This document shows, piece after piece, positions 1 to 8,624 of a stretch of DNA of 64,000 nucleotides (its first letter is position 1; each line of letters opens with the position of its first letter). Below the pieces are notes generated by a model. The model was given only the letters and a program-made list of their open reading frames with translations. It had not been told where the DNA came from and ran no database searches. Source of the stretch: Sporopachydermia quercuum (taxonomy: Eukaryota > Ascomycota > Sporopachydermiomycetes > Sporopachydermiales > Sporopachydermiaceae); NCBI GenBank assembly GCA_001599295.1, contig BCGN01000006.1:1054001-1118000 (forward strand), given 5' to 3'. A program made the translations under genes and the position numbers.

Positions 1-1337
1 TCAATGGGAGAACTTTCTGAGCTTATAGAGCCTTCGGAAGGTGAACTTTTGCTCTTGTTGGTTTTCTCTATAAGTGTGAGGTTAACCACATGAGGTAGAA
101 TAGATAAACCGTACTTTGGTTCATCGATCTTAGAGGATTTCAAGAAAGTACATAGAATTCTAGCTTTTATCTTATCTCCAATTGAGTATTTCTGCTGTAA
201 ATCCTGTTCACTGAAAGTCCCACATTGGAATAAATCAACGGTGCCATCAATGAGACCAAAGACTTTGGTCACCAAACCAGAAGGAAGAACGTCGGTGACC
301 AGAGCTTCCACAGCTAAACCAGGGATAATAGACTCGACATTGGAGATTCTGGTAACACTTGGAAGCTTTTTCCCTGGCTGAGAGTTCAATGTTAACGTGA
401 CAGTTCTACCATTTGATGATTTGGATGCAATAGTAGTAAGGAAAACTTGGCCAGGAATTAAAGAAGAAAAAAGATCGGGAGAAAATGCATTGAGTTCTTT
501 CTTGGAAATAAACCCACTGATAGGTGTACCTGAATTCTTGCCAATGTTGAAAATAGCTCCATGGTCTTCAATGGAACTAACTGATGCTTGGACACAGGCG
601 CCTGGGACTATATCTTCTGTATCGATTTGAACGTTTACTAGCTCAGGGTTCATAGATAATCTGATATTATGCTTAGCTTTATGCTGTGATTGGGATTCTT
701 CATCTTTAAGAACAGTGACTCTTAACCATTGGCCAATAGTGAATATTTTCTTTAAATTGGGTAAAGATTTTTCTGTTTTCGCGTCATTATTTTTCTCTGC
801 CTCATTATCACTATCTTCTTCATCCTCATCCTCTTCATCGTCATCAGCATCATTGATCTCATCTATTAATTTACTAATTTCCGGAGATATATTAACCAAA
901 GACACTGTTCCAGTTAAATTATTGGGTAATGAGACAGTTAAATCTAATCTACCGATTTCTGAGATTTGGCCTAATAATAGAGAACCAGGAATAAGATTCC
1001 TCCTGTTCACACTTTCGATTTTCAATGCATCTTTATCGTTCTTTTCCTCTACAGTTTCTGAACTGGTTTTCTTGCCTTTGGACTTTACTTTCTTTGCCTT
1101 CTTCTGCTTTGGTTGACTGGCACTTTCATCAGTTCTTCCTACGTCGAACAGAGCATCCTTGGTTGCTTCAATGGTTGCTTCTTTAACTTCTAATGGAGTT
1201 AAAACAGACGCTCCACCTCTTGGGAAATCAATTTCACTTGGGGTGATAAGAGAAGGCCTTGGTTGGTTTGAAGAAGGAGCAGAAGAAGATCCAAATTCAT
1301 TCGAACCTTCTGTTCTTTTCCTCTTGATCTGGCTCAT
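1..1337 (-). CDS. RRP5: rRNA biogenesis protein RRP5, N-terminal part (cut by window edge)
   Basis: Reading the minus strand from the ATG at 1337 gives 445 uninterrupted codons that run off the left edge. Seen: a basic N-terminus starting MSQIKRKRTEG, a FPRGGASVLTPLE segment typical of Rrp5, a lysine-rich stretch, then successive S1-like beta-barrel repeats. Their starts are near residues 110, 230 and 335 (for example PGACVQASVSSIEDHGAIF). The first repeat carries an acidic D/E insertion. Known: Rrp5 is a large nucleolar protein with about 12 S1 repeats and C-terminal TPR/HAT repeats. It acts in both 18S and 5.8S/25S pre-rRNA processing. The rest of the gene lies outside the window. The start is the first in-frame ATG and fits the family. 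MXR1 lies upstream on the same strand. Confidence 0.93.
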   Translation of the reverse strand, partial: MSQIKRKRTEGSNEFGSSSAPSSNQPRPSLITPSEIDFPRGGASVLTPLEVKEATIEATKDALFDVGRTDESASQPKQKKAKKVKSKGKKTSSETVEEKNDKDALKIESVNRRNLIPGSLLLGQISEIGRLDLTVSLPNNLTGTVSLVNISPEISKLIDEINDADDDEEDEDEEDSDNEAEKNNDAKTEKSLPNLKKIFTIGQWLRVTVLKDEESQSQHKAKHNIRLSMNPELVNVQIDTEDIVPGACVQASVSSIEDHGAIFNIGKNSGTPISGFISKKELNAFSPDLFSSLIPGQVFLTTIASKSSNGRTVTLTLNSQPGKKLPSVTRISNVESIIPGLAVEALVTDVLPSGLVTKVFGLIDGTVDLFQCGTFSEQDLQQKYSIGDKIKARILCTFLKSSKIDEPKYGLSILPHVVNLTLIEKTNKSKSSPSEGSISSESSPI

Positions 1338-1738
1338 CTTCTTCTTTGGGTACTACTTCTATAGTATCAAGCAATCACTGGATAATTGTATAGGCTCCAG
1401 CTAATAGTTGATGCTAGTATACCGAATTTCTTCTACTACCAGGTTATTTATAATGATTAGATGCTTTAAAACTAGCTAATACATAAGTTCTAGTAGTCCA
1501 TGATACAATTATAAGGATAATAGTTATAATAAGTATTCCCATACAAATAATTTTTTTTATTCTAAGTAAATTTTTTCACTGTTACCCTCCTTAGAACTAA
1601 GTTTTACATGGAGGGATTAAAATGCATATATAAGTAAGTTGCGCACAGTTATGCATAATGTTGCAGGAGATAAGAGAATCAAAAATAATTGATTGATTGA
1701 TTGATTGGCTGGTTCAAGTCTTATAATTGAAACAATGA
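1338..1738. other. intergenic: MXR1 3' end and RRP5 promoter
   Basis: About 400 bp between two minus-strand genes. It is AT-rich with a short ATTG tandem (about 1688-1707). No ORF or RNA gene is visible; it should hold the RRP5 promoter and the MXR1 terminator. Confidence 0.6.
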
Positions 1739-2474
1739 TTAAATCTTAGGAGAAGTTCTCAAAAAATGTGTAGGACATTCATAGCCACCTGGATTGAATT
1801 TAAGATAATCTTGGTGGTAATTCTCCGCGTCGTAGAAGTTGTATAGTGGTTCAATTTCTGTGACTATACGATGATTGGGGTAATACTCCTTCTGAATTCT
1901 TTGTTGAACCGATTCATAAACTGGAAGATCTCGTTCTTTATCTTCCTCTAAATAGTATAAAGCTGATTTATAATTAGTTCCAACGTCTGGGCCTTGTCGG
2001 TTATACTGTGTTGGGTCATGCATTAGAAAGAAGAATTCCACTAGTTTTTCTAAAGTTACAATCTTAGGATCATAGGAAATTTGTAGTGCTTCCACGGCTG
2101 CATTTGTTCAACGTTAGTAAAATAATACTATCAGACATCAGCGATTATCAATAAAATTATAGCATCTTACCTTGGGTAGTTCCCGAGCAAACATCTCTAT
2201 AAGTTGGAGCTCTCACCATGCTATTCGCATATCCTACTTTACAGTCAATTAGACCTTTTCCTGATCCAAAATATTTTCTATACAAATGCTCTGTGCCCCA
2301 AAAACAACCAGCTCCAACAGTTAAGACCTGTGATCCTTCTGTCCGCTTCAACGCCGGGCTGATAGTTATATCTTTTGCCGGTTCTCTCATCTTCTTTGCT
2401 GTCCCAGTAGCTGTAGCTGCTGAGGTAGGAGATTTAGGTGATCCTAACCCTTTGAATAACTTGCCAAATACCAT
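1739..2474 (-). CDS. MXR1: peptide methionine-S-sulfoxide reductase (MsrA), two exons
   Basis: Exon 1 is 2474-2171 and exon 2 is 2097-1739; the intron 2170-2098 is 73 nt. It starts GTAAGA, has a perfect TACTAAC branch site at 2118-2112 (minus) and ends CAG. Joining restores one 220-residue frame across a Gly-Thr-Thr-Gln/Ala-Val-Glu junction, as the family requires. Seen: the catalytic GCFWG motif with the nucleophilic Cys at residue 57, QGPDVGTNY, and the C-terminal FDAENYHQDYL and CPTHFLR blocks. Known: MsrA reduces the S-epimer of methionine sulfoxide in proteins and free Met, using thioredoxin. The protein is about 35 residues longer at the N-terminus than S. cerevisiae Mxr1. That tail (MVFGKLFKGLGS...) is basic and may be an organelle signal; this is inference. 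Confidence 0.93.
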
Positions 2475-3050
2475 TCTATTATATTACTATGCGCAACGCC
2501 CGTCCTAACTCTTAATTCTCGTACGGTACATTAAATATGATATAAAGCAATCACAGGCTGTCACAAACAGCATGGAGAGAACTTCGTCTCCATAAGAACA
2601 ATCAATTCAATTATTTACCAGCTTTATTGCCATCAGAACTATCACCTATCTATTATTTTACCTGCCCCTGATATGGGACGTCATGGATAGATTATATATT
2701 TCTGATGATATAATCGTTAAATTGATCTCATCAAGTGAACTTACTAATTGAGCTGCCTGATAAGCCGTTATGATGGGATAAAGGATTGCTGAATTTACTT
2801 GAACTGGGCTGAATAGGTATTGAATTTGTAGAATTATATTGGATTGAGTGAAGAAAAAAAAGTATAAGACGATTAAGATAGATAGCTAGAAGTTGGTTGA
2901 CTAGGTAAAGTTATAGCATAGTACTGCGATAGTCTGTAGTTTAGTAGTTACTGATTGAGATTGAGCACACTGTACATAAACTATTGGAAGGCAACAGAGT
3001 CAAGGTGAACCAATTTTTGGATAAAACTGATAGTGAAAAGATATTATAGC
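2475..3050. promoter_or_regulatory. divergent promoter region between MXR1 and AMMECR1-like gene
   Basis: About 580 bp between head-to-head genes, AT-rich with no ORF. It must contain both promoters. I see no clear named factor site. Confidence 0.5.
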
Positions 3051-3743
3051 ATGCCTGAACTTTCACCTTTTGCATTATTTGCATTTGATGTATTGAGATC
3101 CAAGCTACTTGCGAAAAAACCTCACAGTTTGAAACAGTTCAATGACCTGTTTGTAACAAGCAGCAATGGCAAAAGTATCCAATCAACTATTGACATAACA
3201 GGGAGCTATCCATTGTTTATTACTTGGAATGAGCATTCGAAAGCTGGATTTTCTTACATTGAATCACCAGGGGTTCAACCTGATAGATCTTTAGCGGGTT
3301 GTATCGGAACATTCTCACCATTGCCCTTAGAAAAAGGATTGAAGGAGTACGCACTAATTGCTGCTTTTGAAGATAGCAGATTTAGACCTATACAGGAAAA
3401 GAACCTGCCAAAGTTAGAGTGTGCTGTTACTATTCTAAAGGATTTTGAGCTTTGTAAAGATAGATACGATTGGGAGATTGGAGTGCATGGAATAAGGATC
3501 TCGTTTAGTTATAGGGGTCGAAATCTAGGAGCTACTTTCTTACCAGATGTAGCTGTTGAGCAAGAATGGGATAAAGATGATACGTTACTTCATTTAGTTC
3601 TGAAAGCAGGATTACCTAGACACGAAGTGATAAAAGGAGTTCCTGCTCTTGATAATCTGGAATTATCTGTCACTAGGTACAAGGGAATCAAGTCAGTTGC
3701 TACTTATGTTGAATATCTTGATTATGTTGAGAAGCTTGCTTGA
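3051..3743 (+). CDS. AMMECR1 domain protein (YOR289W-like)
   Basis: A 230-residue protein. The open frame begins upstream at a GTG, but the first ATG (3051, MPELSPFALFAFDVLRSKL) fits the family start. Seen: the AMMECR1 hallmark LAGCIGTF at about residues 82-89 (family consensus LRGCIGTF), followed by PLPLEKGLKEYALIAAFEDSRFRP, and the C-terminal KAGL motif with an RYKGIKS segment. It matches full-length single-domain fungal members such as S. cerevisiae YOR289W. Known: the family is conserved from archaea to humans; its biochemical role is unresolved, although the conserved RGCIG pocket suggests a catalytic or nucleotide-related function. It is divergent from MXR1. No intron is needed. Confidence 0.9.
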   Translation: MPELSPFALFAFDVLRSKLLAKKPHSLKQFNDLFVTSSNGKSIQSTIDITGSYPLFITWNEHSKAGFSYIESPGVQPDRSLAGCIGTFSPLPLEKGLKEYALIAAFEDSRFRPIQEKNLPKLECAVTILKDFELCKDRYDWEIGVHGIRISFSYRGRNLGATFLPDVAVEQEWDKDDTLLHLVLKAGLPRHEVIKGVPALDNLELSVTRYKGIKSVATYVEYLDYVEKLA

Positions 3744-4654
3744 TTGAAATAGATGTCGCAAAAGAGAACCCTGTTACAAAGGGTAATAGGGTACTTATAA
3801 TGGGTTCAAATGGCTAAAAGTGATAAGGCTACTTGGGAAGTTTCATTCCTTTTTTTTCCTTTCATTTCATTTCTTTTTTGGTTGATCGGCTAGGAAGGCT
3901 GAACCAGTTTCCATTGGTTCTTCTGGTTTCTATTTGTCGTATCAAAACACTATAAACTATAAGGATAGATATTGCAACAGTATTTGCTTGATTCATGTTA
4001 ATATATGAGTTAGTGTTCTATGTATTGATGATCTGTGTAGTAGTCAGCCTTTCTTTAACAGATAAAGGAAGAAACCAGCTATAATCAACAATTCTCTATT
4101 CCAACTCTTTTTATTATTCCATATGGTTGATCCGCATTCCATTCTAGTCCCACCAAATAATCTCATCTTTCAGCGGCTAACTTGCTAATCCAAACAGATG
4201 CTTATCATTCTAAGTAGACGTATCAAATAGTATCTACCGTAAACCAGTGACAAACGCCAACGACACCAATAACAAATGTCTACTTCTCACATAGTATTCT
4301 CCTAATCATTTCCAATGAAAACTCTCGTTCTCGCTCAGTCCTGTTGGGATCTTATCGTCATCTCGGTAATTGAATTGGGGTTCTGATAAGAATCACCTGA
4401 CTTTCATATATTAGAATGATTTGTCTCTTAATGGAAGGAGATATGAAGCCTGTTACTAAGAAATATCGCATTTGTAAAGAATGGGATAGAATGATTGAAA
4501 GAAGAAAGGATCAACAATCATCAACAGAAAGATTAAATTACGTATAGAAATTATTAGCTGATTAGATTCTAGTATCCACTGACTTCCATTAGTGGAATTT
4601 GGCTTGCAGTTTACAGTTTTTGTGGTTTTCAGAAGTCACTCGTCTGTTAGTTTG
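3744..4654. other. intergenic, 0.9 kb
   Basis: AT-rich, with a pyrimidine tract near 3848-3885 just after the AMMECR1-like gene. It holds the promoter of the hexokinase-family gene. No RNA gene or ORF seen. Confidence 0.5.
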
Positions 4655-6151
4655 ATGAACACGGATAGCCGTGATAAGGCTCGTATTGCTCTAGATAAGC
4701 TGAAGGAAGTAGCTGAATCATTTCAGCTTAGGAACGATAAAAGTAGTAATAAGAAAAACTTCAGTGGGTTAATACAATGGTTAGAGAAAGAATTCGAGCT
4801 TCTATGTTTTGCTAATTTGCTGGAAAATCAGGAGAACTTAGTGGATGGTCTATCAGGTGAATTTGAGAGCTATCTCAAGGGAGATTCAACTGTAACTGAT
4901 GCCATGATTACATTTGAGTGTGGAAATGTATCAAAAAGTAACATGAAATCCGATTATTTTGCAGATGGGATCTACTGTTGTATAGATGTAGGAGGATCTG
5001 TTTTGAAGGTCGACATTGTAGTTATAACTGATGGTGATCCTGTTGTTAGAGAGAAGAGTGGTTGTGATATACCTACTAAGGTCAAGAACGACAGGCTGTT
5101 TGATTGGATAAGCGATGCTATTAGTCCTTTTCTCAAAAGCGTTTCAAAGGTAAGAAGTGATGAGAGAATACTCCTAGGGGTCGTTTGGAGCTTTCCTATT
5201 GCTCAGAATTCGATCAATAATGCTGTCATTCTGCAAATGGGAAAAGGATATGAAGGTCTGGTGAACAAAGAGATCAACGCAGAGCTAACTGCATGTTTGT
5301 ATAATAAAGGTATCAGGTGTGTTGATATTACATCAATATTACATGATTCAACAGTTTTGCTGTTGGCAGCAGAAAACAGTGTCGTTGGATTTGAAGAATA
5401 TCAACAGAGCGATGCTTTCATTATATCGGTAGTATTAGGCACTGGGATAAACATTAGCTTTAGATCTAATGATGATTCTATTTATAATAGTGAGATATCA
5501 AAATTTGGTATGAAATCTCAGGAAATGGGAGTGCTGAAAAATAGTCGTTGGGATAGAGAACTGATTGAACTCTATGGAAACTTCCAACCTTTGGAATTGT
5601 ATACTGGCGGAAAGTACTTACCAGAGATAGTCAGGAGAATTCTACGAGATATTCTATTGTCTATGGATTTAGAACTTGAATTAGTTGAAAATTTGGGAAT
5701 AATTACAAGTGAGTTCTGCTCCAGAATAGAAAGTGCGGATAGCATAGAAACTGTTAGAGAGTTGGTCAAGGATTATTTTATTGAGCATCAGAAGCTGGAG
5801 GAAAGCCTACTAGAATTGGTCCCTTTTCTTCCTTTGCTTTGTCAGTTGGTTAGTGATAGAGCTGTAAAAGTGTGTTCTACTATTATAGTATCAGTTTGGA
5901 ATCTTTTGACTAAGGGAAAGTCGTTTTTGAGCCAGAGTCAACGGGACAAGAGCAATTCTTTACATATTGGATATACGGGGTCATTAATATCCAAGTACCA
6001 TAGCTTCCGGGAAAGAATGCAACACTCTATTTCTGTCCTAGGAGAAAATTATGGATTGGAAAAAGTGACAATGACAGAAGTTGGTCAAGGAGATATTTTC
6101 AAGTCGATGATGTACGTTGAGTCTAAGGACGAAGGCAAGGATATACTGTAA
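4655..6151 (+). CDS. divergent hexokinase-family protein (possible N-acetylglucosamine kinase)
   Basis: A 498-residue protein from the first ATG at 4655; the frame opens earlier with a GTG codon that I reject as a start. Seen in order: phosphate-1-like loop CIDVGGSVLKVDIV, sugar-binding block SFPIAQNSINNAVILQMGKGYEG, an Asp region HDSTVLLLA, phosphate-2 loop VVLGTGINISFRS, and the QPLELYTGGKYLPEIVRR helix. Canonical hexokinases read GGTNFR, WTKGF and NDTxGT, so the fold and catalytic Asp are kept while the NDTxGT Gly is replaced. MGKGY instead of WTKGF resembles fungal NAG5/HxkC-type and YLR446W-type kinases. Inference: a GlcNAc kinase or a regulatory, weakly active hexokinase relative. It is not an ordinary glucose hexokinase by motif. 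Confidence 0.8.
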   Translation: MNTDSRDKARIALDKLKEVAESFQLRNDKSSNKKNFSGLIQWLEKEFELLCFANLLENQENLVDGLSGEFESYLKGDSTVTDAMITFECGNVSKSNMKSDYFADGIYCCIDVGGSVLKVDIVVITDGDPVVREKSGCDIPTKVKNDRLFDWISDAISPFLKSVSKVRSDERILLGVVWSFPIAQNSINNAVILQMGKGYEGLVNKEINAELTACLYNKGIRCVDITSILHDSTVLLLAAENSVVGFEEYQQSDAFIISVVLGTGINISFRSNDDSIYNSEISKFGMKSQEMGVLKNSRWDRELIELYGNFQPLELYTGGKYLPEIVRRILRDILLSMDLELELVENLGIITSEFCSRIESADSIETVRELVKDYFIEHQKLEESLLELVPFLPLLCQLVSDRAVKVCSTIIVSVWNLLTKGKSFLSQSQRDKSNSLHIGYTGSLISKYHSFRERMQHSISVLGENYGLEKVTMTEVGQGDIFKSMMYVESKDEGKDIL

Positions 6152-6819
6152 GACAGTAAGAGCGAGAGGAAGTAAACTATGGGTAGATAAATTATAGTTT
6201 GACTATATTGCAATTGCGTTTAAGAACTGGTAGCGCTATATAGTGATTTGGCAATGTTTTTGATGCTTCAAAAGAGTGATATCCGGCTATTCAGAGCTTT
6301 GCTTGCAGTAACAAGCCTATGTAAGACGCACGTGACTGCGATGAGTCTGCTATCTGATATCGGAAATCATGCCTACAGCCCGGTTGACCTCAATAGCAAT
6401 TATTAGCCCCTAACTAACTAAAGAAGAAAACGTCTTATAAATGAAGTATTTTTCATAAGATTTAATATAATAGAACTATTATATTCTATGAAATTCATCT
6501 GATCTATACCGTTTTCCCATTTTTCCACTTAAACATTATTTCCGTCTTCGTCTTATTCCGGAGATAATGATTCTTTATTTTCCATATCCTCTCCGATTAA
6601 TGTTCATCTCTTCTCTTGTGGAAAAACGAACACACATAAACATCGCTGCGTCTTTCTCTCTACCATTGAAACCAAATTAATAGATATGTTTTTGAACAAT
6701 ATCTTTGTTAAATAAGAATTCTATTAAAGTTGCACCTTTTCTCAACTGGATTTCTAGTTTTCGATACTTTGCAAGCAAGAGGCTGATTAATTGGTTTAGA
6801 GCGAAACATATGTAATAAA
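6152..6819. other. intergenic with one CACGTG motif
   Basis: About 670 bp. A CACGTGAC E-box (Cbf1/bHLH-type core) lies at 6329-6336. The rest is AT-rich with no ORF. Confidence 0.45.
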
Positions 6820-7548
6820 ATGGGGATCTGTTTGTCATGCCTTAGAGGTAGATATAATGATGACGACGATGATCAGGTAAGCTGGAAAAAAATTGAGGAT
6901 ATAAAGGGAAAAGTGGCTAATGGGAAGAATTTGGTGAGATAAATTAATTGCTTTGCTCCTAACATTTGGGTAGATTAGTAGGACGCCTTTACTGCAAGGT
7001 CGAATGGCTGGAAGGTATGGATTGTTATGAAGTTATTGAGCCTTGCTATTCCACGATTAAATGAAAAAATGTATGTTGGTAATCACAAATAAATATGATA
7101 TTGGTTCTAACGGAGGAAATAATATAGTCGGATTGGATCTGTTGATCTAGATAATCAAAAGCGTGAACGAGAATTGAATCAAATAGTCAATGAAACAGGA
7201 GAGTAAGTGAAAATGAGTGTTTATCATGAGAGCCATCAAATGAGCTAGCTTTTGAGGATATGCCTGATTAATTTACAGTTGGAAGGACTAACAGATGATT
7301 TATTTAGAGGACTGGTTGATTATTATGCATTAGGACAGTCTAGTACTCTTTCAAGGAGCCAAGGAGATATTGATATAGAAGCAGTGAAGAATTTTGTTCT
7401 GGAGTTCCCTATAGACCGATTGGTTTGGAATCGGGAAAACGTGGAAGCGGCCTGGTATGGGTACTCAAAGAGCGAAAGTGATGAAGAGAACGGAGTAGTA
7501 GCGACAAGACAAATAAAACCATTTGGACACCTGACTTATAATCTATGA
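6820..7548 (+). CDS. MEH1: EGO complex subunit Ego1/Meh1-like, four predicted exons
   Basis: Predicted exons are 6820-6876, 6974-7014, 7128-7202 and about 7257-7548 (about 154 residues). Seen: N-terminus MGICLSCLR, a textbook N-myristoylation Gly2 plus palmitoylatable Cys4/Cys7. A 41-nt second exon encodes SRTPLLQGRMAGS, matching the LL...GYGS segment of Ego1. A helical REREL-NQIVNETG block matches Ego1 LRDIVANT, and the C-terminus IKPFGHLTYNL resembles Ego1 KPGPLTVPF. Donors are GTAAGC, GTATGG and GTAAGT; branch sites CTCCTAAC and TTCTAAC serve introns 1 and 2. The last junction is uncertain: TTTGAG at 7256 keeps frame, but the CTAG acceptor at about 7247 would give a better homologous segment (LLRICLIN) one base out of frame. 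Known: Ego1 anchors the Rag GTPase-binding EGO complex on the vacuole for TORC1 signalling. Confidence 0.6.
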
Positions 7549-8624
7549 ATGTTGAGATTGATGGATGAGAACGAATTAGCAACGTCTTAAAGATTGTTCT
7601 GGTCAACAGTTCAAGATTTGCTTGACAGTTAGAAGAATTAGAAGCATATGAGGTAATAATAATAGTATTGTATAAATCGAAGATGGAGTGTCAGGAAGTT
7701 TGATACTTTCAGAATAGAAACCGCTGGTTGTATGTTTATGCAACTAGAGTAGGTATATGGTTAGAGAGTTGAAGGGTATTTGAGATACATGTTAGAGAAG
7801 TTTGGTTGAACTCAAGAGGCAGCATGCATCGCATTGCAACTATTGCAAGTACTGTATAGGCATTTTTCGAATAAATGGCTTTTATTGCTGATGAACGGGA
7901 CCATTATTTGATGGCCATTGACAGTATTGATCCATGAGTCGGCATAAATCTTTAGATATATACCAGTTATTACTTGATTACGTAATAAGTTATTGTCCGT
8001 TTATCATTTACTGGCTTCCGCTTTACTTGCCATATTATTCAGTAAACGTACAATTATTTACTACGTCACACCAGTTGAATTGCATCAAGATACCGAACCA
8101 AGTCCCTTATATACCATCTTCCCTGTATTAAGTCCAATGTATCGCCCGTCCTTTCAATAATCGTCCTCTTCTGTTTCCCAACCTCCTTTCATACTGTCTC
8201 CGCTTTTCAGTTTCCCCTAATATCGTCTCCGAAATTCCCTTTCCGGGTAACTTTTACCTTTACTCTGTTTGTATCAGTATCACAACAGAAGAACTCCAAT
8301 AAACATCACATACATAACGAGCAATTCACCATAATATTCACCGTTTTATACGCAATTAACGCGTCAGAACTACGAATATTAAGTCAACTGTCTTTTGATA
8401 ACAAGCTAGCTAATAAGGTGTTTAATCATTGATAATATAAATTTTAGTGGAGCTTTGTTGTCAATTGGGCATTTAGTTCAGCACATCAGGTATACGTTGA
8501 GAGCAGTGCCCAGGGATTATTCGGCAATCTGTGTGAAGCATTGAATTCAAAATTGATTGAAATATAAGTGTGGATTTGATAGAATAATTGCTGAAGATAT
8601 TGGAGTTTGCCATAGATACACATA
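7549..8624. other. intergenic, 1.1 kb
   Basis: AT-rich 5' half, and a pyrimidine-rich block at about 8130-8270 upstream of RSC4. Only short chance ORFs. No RNA gene recognised. Confidence 0.5.

Noticed and set aside
715-1116. 133-codon plus-strand ORF rich in serine
   Set aside because: Antisense of the acidic region of RRP5.
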